NCBI GenBank assembly: GCA_022376465.1
Contig: JACDTU010000017.1
Span: forward strand, 124,001 to 188,000
From: Cubamyces lactineus
Taxonomy: Eukaryota > Basidiomycota > Agaricomycetes > Polyporales > Polyporaceae
DNA: 64,000 bases
Direction: 5' to 3'
Shown: positions 32,659-44,631 of the stretch, in pieces
Layout: each line of letters begins with the position of its first letter
How positions within the stretch are numbered: the first letter of the stretch is position 1
Notes under the pieces: model-generated
Databases searched by the model: none
What the model was told of the DNA's origin: nothing
What the model saw: only the letters and a program-made list of their open reading frames with translations
Translations under genes and position numbers: made by a program

Positions 32659-34871
32659 TCACTGGCTCTGGCTCCATTTGTAGGGCGCTTGCGTCTGCAG
32701 CACGAGCGAGCCCATGTCGAATCCGTACCCTTCTTCGTAGCCGCCCTGACTCTGACTTACACCCTGGCTTGCGTTCAACTCTCCCTGCTGCGATAACTCC
32801 AGATCGGATCGCACGCGTACTTGGTTATCGGTATCAACGCCCATCACATCCTCGAGGAGCTCGCGCTTGACTTCTTTCTCCATTATCCTCATAGGCTGCG
32901 GCGCTGGTGGCTGTTGAGATTGCTGCTGCTGAGAAGCCGAATGCGCGCGCGTGCGCCGTGGGAGGGGAATGTACAAGACTCCCGAACGGAATCCCGTTTG
33001 AGGCCGCGATGGCGCGTCTGCGCTCGGTGCCTGCGAGAATGCCGGGAGAGGGTCCTCCAAAATCTCGGCAGCGGGCTTAGAGTCTGGTGGGTTGGTGTCG
33101 TCGACGAGTTCATCAGGTCGCTCGTGGACCGCCGGTAGTCCTAGAGGTAGTGTCAGGCTGGGGCCAATGTCCGTACACAGAGCACACTTACCGCCCAAGT
33201 TCGCTTTCGTGGTTGTCTTCTTAGCCGCACCGGCCGAAGGTGGTTTAGACCGAGACCTCGATCGTGCCCGTCCCTTCGGGCCTTCTGACGACGGCGCTCT
33301 TGAGCTGGCTCGCTTTGGTCTGGCCTCCTCGCCTTGCACACCGCTGTCGCTGGTTTTGGCAGGCCCAGGCGCTGCTGCAGGCGTTCGGCTGCGTGTCGTC
33401 CGCCTAGGTAGTGGTGGAACTTCACGAGGTACCTCGGCCTCGACGGTGGGCGTTGGGACGACTGCGGGAGTCCTTGACCTGCTGCGGAGTGTCCGCCCCG
33501 GGAGGACAGGTGTTTCTGATGTGACACCGGCATTGTTTATCTTTGCACGGCGTGTGCGCGGTAGAGGCGGGACCACACGAGCGGATTGAGAAGATGAAGG
33601 CTGGGATGATTGAGCAGCGTTCGTTACCTGCGCCGGGGATAGGGGCTGTTGCGAAGAAGGGTATGGATTGAGACGAGGTATAGATTCTACAGCATGCGAG
33701 CCGTAGTACGAAGCGGCCTGTGACGGCGATCCTTGCTGTTGGCGTTGAAGAAATGGTTGTGATTCGACGCTCTGGCCACTTGAATCGCTTTGGCTCGGAT
33801 ACTGCAGGCTTCCGAGGCGGGGATTTGCCCCCGCTGCCGGCGATGCCGCGGTACTGACACCCTGAGTAAGTGCATCCTCTATAGCCTGTGCGGATGCGAC
33901 AGAATTGCTAGCAGGACTGCGAACATTTATTGCTCGCATACCAGCAGCGACGCTCGGCATCAGGATGGGGGAGCCCTGCGCCTTCTGCTGCAATGATGCG
34001 GACCGTTGACCTGGAGTTGGCGAAGCCCCAAGGCTAGTTCGTCGCGGTAGCGGGATCATGTGATGTTGTGAATCCGCTGGACGAGGCTGACCGTTCGTAC
34101 CGGACGCACTAGACGGCAATTTGCGCGGAGATACCGAGCCGGGGCTGCGGGAGTTGATACGCCCCGCCGCATTAATTGCGTCTGTAATCATATTGGAGAG
34201 AGCAGGAGACGGCGGCATGGACGCTACTGAAGGTGTAGACATCGGGGAAGACTGCGCGGCGCATGTCGCGAAGGAAGTGCGCCTCCGCTTGGCGGAGAGT
34301 TGGTCGGAAGTTGTTGACGAAGCGTCAGATACTGGCGACTTGCTCGAACGTTCACCCCGGATAGGCGAGCTGCCCAGAGCCGCTGTACGGTCAAATGGGT
34401 GAGAAGAATGTGAGAGCGTAGGGGAGTGAGGTGCTTTGAAGGGCTGCGGGGGCAAATTGCGACTTGGAAGTTCTTGAGAAGTTGTCGGGTTGGCAGGGTG
34501 GTGTTGTGATGCACTTGAGGTACCTGCGACTGTCGTAGACGTTTCAGAATGAACGTCTTTGTGACTTGCTGGCTCCGGGGGCGTAGGCAGGAACGCAGCC
34601 AGGAGGCTGTCTGTAGAGATAGTATCATGAGATGTACAATTGCGGTTCGTACTTGATGAAACGCACCCGTAGCCCCGCTATCCCCTCTCACAGAGCGAAG
34701 ATATGCGCTCAAATCGCGCTTCCTAATTTTCACTATCTTCTTGAAATGCACTTCGTCCAGGTGTTTCGAGAGCTCGCTACCATGCCGGAATGTTTCGGGG
34801 CACCAATCCCAGTTGCAAGCCCAGATGCGCGGCAGGCCCGATGTCACGTTCGCTTGACCCACCTCCGACAT
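32659..34871 (-). CDS. C2H2 zinc-finger protein with long disordered tail
   Basis: 701 residues from exons 34871-34667, 34610-33192 and 33140-32659. One N-terminal C2H2 finger (WACNWDWCPETF...H...H, CX4CX12HX4H, about residues 18-43) is followed by a basic KIVKIRKRDL segment. The rest is Ser/Pro/Gln-rich with several repeats of a PLPRRT-type motif (for example MIPLPRRTSLG, VPPLPRTRRAK, VPPLPRRTTRS, YIPLPRRTRAHS). The second intron (51 bp, GTAAGT...CTCTAG, branch CTGAC) is a multiple of three without stops, so its retention would add 17 residues instead of breaking the frame. A nuclear, regulatory role is inferred from the finger and the basic tracts. Confidence 0.75.
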
Positions 34872-35430
34872 GACACAAAAAAGCCTCAAGCTAGAGCCGC
34901 GTCGGACTTGTCTGCGCGTTAGATTGTGGTGATGGTCGAGCAAGTAGCCAAGGAAGCCTCAGGCTGCACGGTACACATCAAGGAAAGCTGCAAGTTGTGA
35001 TCGCGCCACTACAGCCACAACGCGATCGTCACGCTCTTGATCACGCCATGTCACAACACCGTCACAGCATACGAGACGCTTCGCCGCGGCTTGGGGGCAG
35101 CCATCAAGCACTCGTGGACGGAACCGCGCCACGCATGGGCTTGACGCTACGCGGCATATGAAGCTTGTCCTACCATTATCACGAATGGATGATTTGGGTA
35201 GACCATATCATCAACAAGCTCTGGTTTTCAAGGTTTTCCTCCAACAGTGCCATCAACATGGTTCCACGAAAACCTCACGCCACGGTAATTCGTGGTCCTG
35301 ATGATAATGATAACAATATTGATGAGTAGAATGCCACATTGTTTCGCAGCAGGACAACGGCACATACGGCACATACGGATGCGCAAGTACAGATTACCCG
35401 TCTTATGCGGGGACGCCGATGTGATCACAG
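34872..35430. other. Intergenic, 5' of the zinc-finger gene
   Basis: Promoter region of the zinc-finger gene. Nothing else is recognised before the dispersed repeat begins. Confidence 0.45.
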
Positions 35431-35716
35431 TTCACGAAACATTGCGCCTGGTCCGTGCGCCCAGCCTCTGGGTATATAACCCTCGCTCAGACAGATTGAC
35501 ACCTCATACTTACCTTGATGGCACGAGCCCCTTCATGTACCTGGGTTCGTGGGCCGTGGGGGCCTCTCATAGCACGGCGACCCTGTCCTCAGGGGGACCC
35601 TGCGGTTTGTATGGGCTTCGGCTCATGCACCGTCTCAATATTTTCCTGTCCCGCTTCGGCCCTCGGGCTGGGCGGGCCTTCTTTCTTGCTAGTACAATGT
35701 GCTAACCCTAACCCTA
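35431..35716 (+). repeat. Dispersed repeat copy B (uninterrupted)
   Basis: About 286 bp matching, in inverse orientation, the copy split by the retrotransposon (9273-9455 and 17113-17220). It starts near GAAACATTGCGCCTGG, contains a TATATAA motif (35473-35479) and ends with two telomere-type units (TAACCCTAACCCTA, 35703-35716). A frame is open through most of it in both copies, but the protein is not recognised. It may be the 3' end of a non-LTR or SINE-like element. Confidence 0.75.
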
Positions 35717-36313
35717 GGGTACTTGGGACGTCGAAAGTACAATACTGAGTATTCAGTTCTGGGGTGAAGTAAATCGAGCGACATTCAACTTGTTGCTCAC
35801 GCAGTCAACGCTGCCGTAGTTCTCGGTAGCGACCTTGCTGTTACTGAAGTACTGACACATGGGATGGAACGAGAGTAAGAGCACATTGGTATAGAATGAC
35901 ACAGATACGGTACGAGAAACGTCAAGAGGGTGGCGTGTAGCAACTAGTAAAACTGCATTATACGGCCACGGCATACGTACAGGCGCACAGGCGCGCCACC
36001 AAGTCCGTCGGAGTCTTCTTCTCTGTACAGTCTGCTGCGAATACCTACTTAGATGAAATCATACGCTACTGAAGAAAGGGATGGGGTGGGGTTGAGTGCG
36101 GGGGCAAAAAGAGAGACTGTCCGGCTGACACCAGGGCTGTGCAAGCAAGCTGCCACTGGTGGAGATCACGAGGAAAGGGCAAGGAAGGTAAGACGCCAAA
36201 GGAGAGGTAGGAAGGGAGGAAGGCGTCGGAAGACTGTAGGCAGTCGTAGGTATGAGAGAACGAGAGGTATGAAGCATGGCGTATGTCTGGTATGTGTAGG
36301 CGAGGCGGACAGG
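35717..36313. other. Intergenic, 3' of the BEM2-like gene
   Basis: About 600 bp without a supported gene. The part nearest the BEM2-like stop is purine-rich on the plus strand (36150-36260). Confidence 0.45.
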
Positions 36314-39300
36314 CTAGGGTATGTTGAACGACAGCGATGCCGGGCTCCCCAGGTTGACGTTCAGCACCGGAGGCTCTGCAGGAAGTTTTGGCGGCAACTC
36401 GACCGAGTCCCGGAAGATGTCTTCCTCCTCCTCGTCCTCTTCGGGAATCGGCTCGTCGAACTCGTATTCCTCGTGGTCTTGGTCCGCATCGGCCTCGGCC
36501 TCAACGTCTTGCTCTTGCTCAACCTCGTTGTCGAAGATGATATGGAACTACAGAACACATTAGACATCGTGTGGTACAGCCGGGTAGTACATGACTTACA
36601 TGAGCAATCAGCATCTTGGTGACGCGGTGGCCTGCAGCCATGTTCGAGAAGAATGTGCCCACGTCGCTGTTGGTGGAGCGCAATAGATTAGGACTGAAGA
36701 CCGTAGCAAGTGACTCCGCCGTCATCTGGTTGCTCTCCTCGAAGTCGGTTACTCTGTGGTGGATCCCACTTCGTGAACACGTGCATTGACCAAGCAGTCC
36801 ACAGTTATAACGTACCTCTCGAGATGCTCGATGATCCGCTTCAAAAGGTCAAAGTTCGCCGTGGGCAGGGAGCGCACGATCTCCCGGACGTTAGACACTT
36901 TCGTCTGCAAGTCGACGTCGTCTCGACCAGTAGCTGTGCAGACGAGTGAGCAAAACATCAGGTATTGCCGGTGAATCGTACGCACCGGCTGCATTGAGAA
37001 TGGCTCCATAGAGATCAGCAGGGAACATGCCACCAGGGAGCACGCGGAACCATGACTTGATCAAGTCGCACACAGCGTGTATATCGGTGGCCTCCGAGAT
37101 GGGCCATTCGCCTACGCGCATCAAGGTCAGAATCATGGACATGACACTCGCTAGGCATGCATGCGAACCTCTATTCAGAGCGTCCCTCAGGCTGTTGACC
37201 TCGGAATGCGCGCCGGCGATGCGGTCTGTTGTGTCCAAAGTTATGAGCGACAGGTTTGAATAGGTATGATTGATTGTGCTCACAAATTCCGACTTCGGTC
37301 AAACCGCGCCTTTCGACTTCGTTGATCAGTCGTTCAAGGACAGAAGGAATGGCGCCGGGCTGGACTTCGCCGTCTGGCGCTTCGCGCTGAAGCAAAAAGT
37401 CTAGCTCTACACCGAACACTACAAACACTGATGTTCAGGACGCAAGAACGGAATACTCTGAATGCTTAACGTCCTTACCTGCTTGAGGATCACGAGTTGC
37501 CACGGTCGACTTCGCAAGCAAGTGGTCCGCGGTCTGCGGCTTCGTGTTCTGGCCAAGGTACGTCAAGCGCCGTTTCGCGGTCATCTTCGAGACGCGCTCG
37601 ATCGTCTCGGTCCACTTGCGCATCTCCTGCTGGCTCGGCGCCTGCAGCAAGTAGTGCCCGCCGTCCTCCGAGTCGATCTGGAAGACGAACGAACGCTCAT
37701 TGTTGATGAAGTGCGCGACGCGTGCCCCTACGACGCTTAGCACGAGCGACGGCTTGCTTGATGGCGCGAAGTCGAGTTCTGCTGGGGTGCGTTTCGAGGG
37801 GCTGCCCCAAACGCCGCCTGATGACGAGGACATTGTGTCCGAGGTGAAGGCGCTAGAAATCGGACGCATGAACTGGAAAAACGCGGACGACATGCTCTTT
37901 TTGTTCCGATGCTGTTTAGGCATGACCGGGTTCTGCCGCCGCTGGTGCATTGCCTTGTTGAGCTGCTCCTCGCGGCGGTCATGTCGCATTTGCTCCTGCC
38001 GCTTCTCTTTACTGAGACGATCGCGCCAGAGCTTGTCACGGCGATTCTTCTCTTGCTGTTGCGTGACAAGGACCTGAAATGGACGTTGGCCCCGTTTGCC
38101 GGCAGAGGTGCTTGCTTGCGCTGCTTCTCGGTATGCATCCTCGCGGATGGCTCGCAAGTCGAAATGGACTGCGCCCAACTCCTTCTCCATGTTGTTCAAG
38201 CGCTCGAAGTCCCGCCTGTCATTCTCACGTCGGCGCTGTCTTCGGCCTGCTGCATTGGCAGAGACGCTTGTGAGCAGTGTCTGCAATGTCCTGATGTGAC
38301 CGGGGAGTGTCAGCATCACCAATAGTCATGACCGCACACTGTGTTCCTTACCTGCGCTTCTCAATGTTCACCAATGATAGCTGCTCAGTACTGGGCGACT
38401 CTAGCACGTCTGGCATACTGATGATCTCTAGTAATTTTTCCATCAGCCATCCAATGTCAGGAGCCAGCGTGCCCCTTGATGAAACGGTTTTGACCACAGG
38501 CCTTGCCAGGTACGCAGCAAGCGTGTCGCACCCGGTTCCCCGAGCCGCAGCAACCCCCACCCAAGCCCGCTGGTACGTTCGGCTTTCCACGCTCAGTACG
38601 GCAGAGGTCAAGATGGCCTCCACGAAAGAGCGCACGCATGGGCGCTCTGCGAGAGGCACATCCACATTCTCGCTGTCAGCATTGCGACGACGGCAGACCT
38701 CGATCGCACGGAGCACGAGTTCCATGCGTTGCTGGCGAGCTTGAATTCCGATTCGGAGCGCGACGAGCTTCGCAACAAGCCACTTGCGCAGTATACCAAA
38801 CGCACGGATGCAGCTACGCACTGCCGGCGGCAGCAGGCGATACAGACTGTCCTGTGCGAGCTCGGAGATAAGGGGGGATGGTTCGACCTCGAGGATGTAT
38901 GAGCTCATCGACTGAATCTCTATCTCGTCCGCAATTGAGCTAGGGTCACGAGCCAGGAACCAGCCCGTGCGATCCGCAGACTGCACTTCAAAGAGGTCTG
39001 CGGTAATGAAAAGGTCCTGGGGGCGCAGCGATCTGTCAGATTGCCTTCTTACGGCCGATAGGCGAGCAGTTTCGCCGCATATTACGCACCTCTTGCGTTA
39101 CGTTCCGCAGGGTCGCCGACGCCATTGAGTTCAGGTTATTCACGAGTTCCTCGGGGTCGAGCTGGTCAATATCAGGCAGATCGGAGCCGTAACTGATCGC
39201 GCCTAGACCATCTGTCGCGCTGTCAGGCGCCCCGCCGGCTGTCCGTGGTATGGGCCGCATCGTCTGCGAGAGGAACGACATATGCAACGTCTTCCGCGCC

Positions 39301-42300
39301 AGCTCGAGCGCCCTCAACGCCTGACTGGAGTCTGGCTCAGAGTCCGGTATCGACTCGAGCAGCTTCTGCTCTGTAGGTTGCGTAAGGAACGCGAGGAACG
39401 TCTCATACAGAGCGCTGTCGTCAAGGGCATCCTGCGCGCCTCCGCCATGAATGACCCATTCGCTCATCGTTTCGAGAACTTCCAGACGAAGCCGGACGAC
39501 GTGCGAGATTTCTTCTGGAGTCAGAGACCGGCCGGCTTGATGCGCGCCCACGTAACGCTTCCTCAGAAGCTGGCAACGGGACGTTTGAATGAGCACAGGC
39601 TTGGAGGCGTTCCGTAAGATCGGACACGCACCTCGAATAACACCTGGGGCTTTACAAAGCTGCGGAAGACGTTCCACCAGACCTGCGAAAAGTCGTCCAT
39701 ATCTACCCGTACCTCCCTCGTCTTTCGATCCGTCAACGGCATCTCCCCGTTGTCATCGGCGACTGACACAGATACGCCCTGAAGGCCGTGCACGAGGACG
39801 TCAACAAGACGATCCAACGTTCCTGCCTGCACAACGACACGTAGCGGCCTCTCCGACGTTACCTCTGAGGCGACAAGGCTCGTTCGCTGGGACATGGACG
39901 GCAGTGAGTTCCGTCGCACTAGGCTGGGTTTCCGTTCGGTTCCATGGCCATGAGACGAGCCAGGGGTTACTCGGATGGAAGGATTGCGACTGAACGCCTT
40001 TTCCAGGACAGGCGTTTCTCCGCCAGCAGAACTAGGCGGACGTGATGGAGCACGCGACGCGGGTCTGGATGACGCTACCGTATCACCTCCAGGCTGAACG
40101 AGGAGCAACAGCTCGCCGTTGTAGACAGGTATCACCGTGCCACCGAGATCAAGACCTCCCAATCTCTGCCTCTCACCCTGGGATCTCCTCTCGCCATCCA
40201 GCTGGAGACGCAGGTCGCGGATATCCTGATAGTTGAGTGCAGACGAATTACTCTCCAGCCTCCCACGGATGATCTGCGAACGATTGACGAAGGACACCGA
40301 AGGCAACGGTTCTGGGAACAAGAGTGCGGCCAAGGGGTGAACCGAAGGCTGCTGCGAGAGCCGTGACCAGAAATAGGGTTCGAATGTGCCCCTCCGGCGA
40401 GGTTCGGCTGCGAACGACAAGGACATGAATTGCTCCGTTCTAGAAAGCTCGTCAGGATACGCATACAAAAAGAAACCCGAACGAACCGACCTCAAGAACT
40501 TGGCCGCTAGTCCCCGGGTGTCCGTCTCAAACGCAAGCGTGGTCCAGTGCCTTGAGAGCACGCTCACCGCAGGGGCTTCGTTGTCCGCTTCCACCTGGCC
40601 GCGGCTCTTCGTGCACAGGGCGAAGGTCGTTCGGATCGCTGCGAACTGATCACGAACCTCTCGGAAGTACCGAACGATCCACTCTTCGCCTTCCCCACCC
40701 TTCGACTGGTCCAGTGCTTCTCGAATGGCTCGTTCGGCATCGCCAATCCACGGATACGCAGTGGGCGCCGTCACAGTGGGCTGATCGCCACGGACGAGGA
40801 TCTGTACCCAGCACTGCACGATGGACAACGCTTCAGGATCCACGCGTTTCCACACCTTGTCAAGGCGCGCGATCGGACGGGAACACAGCGCGGCCATGAT
40901 AGCGCGCCACGAGCATACATCTCCAGTCCGTCGTGCGAGCTCCCCGACCCGGGTCCATACCGAGATAACGTCCGAACGAGTGTGCGTGCGAGAGGTAGGT
41001 CGGTCGCTGTGCAAGTGCGAGGCAACATGCCCGCTTCCCGCTGGTTCGGGGACGAGCACCTGGATGAGAACGAGGCGAGTGAGCCAGTGCGGGCGATCGT
41101 CAGTTCCAGTGAATGGCTGAAGAGAGGGGTGAGTAGCAGGGGGAGAGCCAGCCTCCCGCGGACCGGGTCCGAGAATGTAGTCGGCAGTGATATCATCCGG
41201 GACCCTCGTAAGTGGGCCCTGCTGGGTAACGAAGAGGGAGCGTGCGATGAGCGCCGGATCGAGGCTGAGCAGGACATCGCGCGAAAGACCCTCTTCTTCG
41301 AGCGCCGTGCGGAGCGCGTCCGAGGAGAGCATCGACGATGGCATAGGCTGGGGCGATGACGGAGCTCCAGGCCTCGAAGCGTCGCCGAACGCTTCGTTGA
41401 TGGCCTGCATCCTTCCCTCTCCCGGTCTGGGTGAGAACGCACCTAGGTTCGGGGAGGCTTCCTCGGGCCCGGACGCGGAAGGAAGCAGTGGAGAGGGCGT
41501 GTGCATTGCTGTTGTCGAACTCGACGGAGGAAGGCTCGACACCTTGTCCGACGCGAGCCTATAACTAGTCTGCGCACGGAAGTTAGGAATGGTGTCCTTC
41601 TGCCACACGTCCCACGCAGCCTGATTCGCGGGGCTACCGTGGTAGTCGAGGTACTGAGCCGCAAGCCACTCCACTCGCTGCACCTCCTCGGTCTTGCAAG
41701 TCTCTTCCGCACCGTTGACTAGGTTCGAGCAACACCGCAAGAACTCTGTCTCGAATGCCAATTTGCCTATCAGGGAAGGCAGACTGAGTAGGACAGCAGC
41801 CGCGAATTCGCGCCACGCGGGCCTATATCGAGACGCCTCTTGCGAGGGCTCCCGTCCCCGTTCTTCGTCAGCAGCGGGGTTGCTAGTAAGCTCAGTCTCG
41901 GGCTGCGTCCCAGCACTGGGCGCGACGAACGTGGTGGCGAACACGGCTTCGTGCACTAGCGCCTCTGTCGTTCCCTTCTCCACCTCTCCGCCACGCCCAA
42001 CCACAAGCGAAGGGTGCGTACCGCGACCCCAGTATGCCCGCCGTCTGCGCATCTCTTCCCTCTCTTTGCCCTTACCGCCTCCACCACCGCGTCCGCTCAT
42101 GTCCATCTCGGCGTCCTGTACGTCCACATCACCTTGATCTTCACCTGCGCCCTCACCCTCGATGGCAGCGACGAGCTCCGTAGGAAAGAGCTCCTTGATT
42201 GCCGCGCTTCGATCGCTGGGGGGCTTATAGAAGTACAACTTCGACCCCTTGAGCACAAGCTTGAATGGCTTCCACCCCTTCGCGAGGACCGCCGGAGCAC

Positions 42301-43776
42301 CGCCGGCCTGATACGCATGGTGCGCGCGGGCTTGCAACATGGAAGGCGAGAAGTCCGTCATGCGATTGATGAATCCAGAATGGTACACCACCTGCGACGT
42401 CCGCTTGTCGTTCTTGTTCGCTCCTTCGTCAGGCTCGACGATCGTTGGGGGTGCAAGCAACGTCGGCGACGACGGACCTTGCCCGATCTCCCCGTTGGGA
42501 ACATACAAGGCGGAAGGCGACATCTTGTTACTCGACCCCCCAGCGCCGAAACCGAACGGAAACGGAGATCGCCCTGACGGACCACTTCCCAATGAACCCT
42601 TATCCCGATCAGGATCCCGGGACTCTGAGGAGGCGGAGCCCTTGCGCTTGGGGCTTGGGGGCATGAGACTGGACTTCTGAGCAGAAAGCTTGGAGGGAAG
42701 ACGTGGGGTGAAGGAATGCGATCGTGAGTGGACATGAGAGGACGTTGACGATGCAGGCGTGAGTGGAGGCGTGATAGGGGACGGGTTGGATGACGGAGGT
42801 ACTAGGCGTCCATTCTTAGGCGGGGACGCGGAGACATCTCCAGCGATGACCGGGAAGGGGAAATTCATATTAAGGGAGGAGGCGGACGGGGACGGCAGAG
42901 GCGAAGGCGACGCCGCGATACTGCTGCTTACGCTGTCACTTCGGTACGTCTTGATTTTCTGGTGGAGGGAAGTGTCGATTGGCGTGAGCGTGGGCGATGA
43001 GGCAGAGGCGGACATCTTTCCGAGATCATCTGCGGACTTCGACCATGGCTTGCGGGAGATATTGCGCAAGTCGCCAAGCCCACCGCGGGAGGAGCCAGGT
43101 GGGGGCGGGGAGGATGGCGTTCGATTGGCATGGGGTCGTGAGTCTGGCATAGCGGATGTCGTTCTGGCAAGAGACAGATCTACGACAGACCTACATTGCA
43201 GTGTTAGCAACCAATCGCGACATATTACTCTGGCATATATGCAGAAAGTGACACGAAAATGCGCTCCTTCGCGACAGGACGTTTTGCAGGTCAACCCTTT
43301 TACACTCGCGCTTGCCACAAATGGCTACTGCATCAAGGGATCACATCATACACGCACTTGAACTCGTTGAGAGGTCAAGAACGTGTCTAGCGGTTTGTAG
43401 TGGAAAAGCGCAGGCGCAAACGAAGTAGCAGCACTCACCTGCTTGCCCCAGTCAATCCCCCTCTGTCAGGAGGAATCAAGTTATCCACAATAGGCCTGGG
43501 ATCGGTTGGGTGCGAGATCTTATGTTTACGCGACGAACTCGTGCTTGATCGTGGCTCTATAGAGCTTATGGACGCACGTCCAACTCCACCAGAGTTCGAA
43601 CGGTTGAACCATTTCGTAGGCTTGGTGAAGAGTTGCGTGAAACCGTTAGAGGGCGAGGCTGAGCGCGGGAGACTGCTGCTACTGCTCAGGTAGCTAGCAG
43701 GCGAAGATGGTGACGGAGTAGTCGTTTCTGGAGGACTTAGCGTGTTCTGGTGCTGGCCTCCACGGCGTGGCGCCAT
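36314..43776 (-). CDS. BEM2: BEM2-like RasGEF/PH/RhoGAP polarity regulator
   Basis: Very large signalling protein, 2225 residues in eleven exons: 43776-43439, 43190-39632, 39569-39090, 39016-38352, 38290-37479, 37418-37284, 37225-37169, 37111-36986, 36933-36816, 36753-36600 and 36547-36314. The N-terminal 300 residues are Ser/Pro-rich. A RasGEF-like region spans exons 3-4 (TPEEISHVVRLRLEVLETM; DLFITADLFEVQ; LYRLLPPAVRSCIRAFGILRKW). A basic coiled coil and a PH domain lie in exon 5 (ARVAHFINNERSFVFQID ... LLQAPSQQEMRKWTETI). A RhoGAP domain fills exons 6-10 with the arginine-finger motif IYRIAGAHSEVNSLRDAL and later FEESNQMTAESLATVFSPN. The tail is Glu/Asp-rich. Yeast Bem2 (about 2170 residues) is a GAP for Rho1/Cdc42 in bud emergence. 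Intron 1 (248 bp) is unusually long. Confidence 0.9.
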
Positions 43777-44631
43777 GAGAAGGTGAGAGAACGAGCGAAG
43801 GAGGGTCGAGAGCGAGTGGATAAGTGAGGGACTACGCGCCGGGAAGGAATGTAGAAGTTTGATGAATTGGAGGAATTGAGCGGGGAGTTTTGCGCGTGGG
43901 TATCTTCCTGGTTCCTGTCTCAGTAAATATGCAATGAAGATAAGCCGGTGAGCTGACCCTAAGAGAGGATAGCCGTCGAGAGAGGCGATGGAAGGTGGAG
44001 GAGTAGCAAGTTGCAGCCCTTCGCCAGCGACGCTACAGATGCGGTATATCCAAATATGGAAGTCCTCGACGATCGACTGATGTGTCCTACGTCGCGTTTG
44101 CTCTTTCCTGTTGCTAAGTGTGAGTCTTGGAAAAGTATACACGATTGAGCATGTAGCGTATTGTGTCCGGCGCGAGGGGTGCGAGTGGGAGTTGCAGATA
44201 CGACCGACGCATACTTACGGGTTTGTATCTCGCTAAGTCCGAGGCGTTGATCGTGGGAACGACCTTCCGCAACTGATTCCATCTTGCCTCACGAGCATCA
44301 CTCGTTCGCCGATCCTGACTGACAACTTTTGTTCGCCCATCGCAGGTCGTCGACATACTCGTTCTCTCATTCATTGCAGGTAGCTTACAAAGCGAGCGAG
44401 TATCTGGAGAAGAATACCGGCAGTCAACCAGGCTCGGTACGCGCCGAGTGGACTTCGGACCAATCACGGTCCGAGCGCATCTTGTCCTCGACCCGCGACG
44501 AGGACAACGTCCTCTCCCACATCCTACCTCGCTTTCTTGTCTTGCTTTGTCCTTTTAGTCTCCACATATAACGCCGCCACCGCACTCGCAGAGCGCACAC
44601 ACCCTCTTCAGACTTCGTGGCAAGCAAGGGC
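43777..44631. promoter_or_regulatory. Shared divergent promoter region BEM2-like/F-box gene
   Basis: 855 bp between start codons of two divergent genes. Frames here have no family features. Confidence 0.45.

Noticed and set aside
35292..35705. 137-codon plus-strand frame through repeat copy B
   Set aside because: It is the repeat itself. The frame is partly shared with copy A but matches no protein that I recognise, so it is reported as a repeat only.
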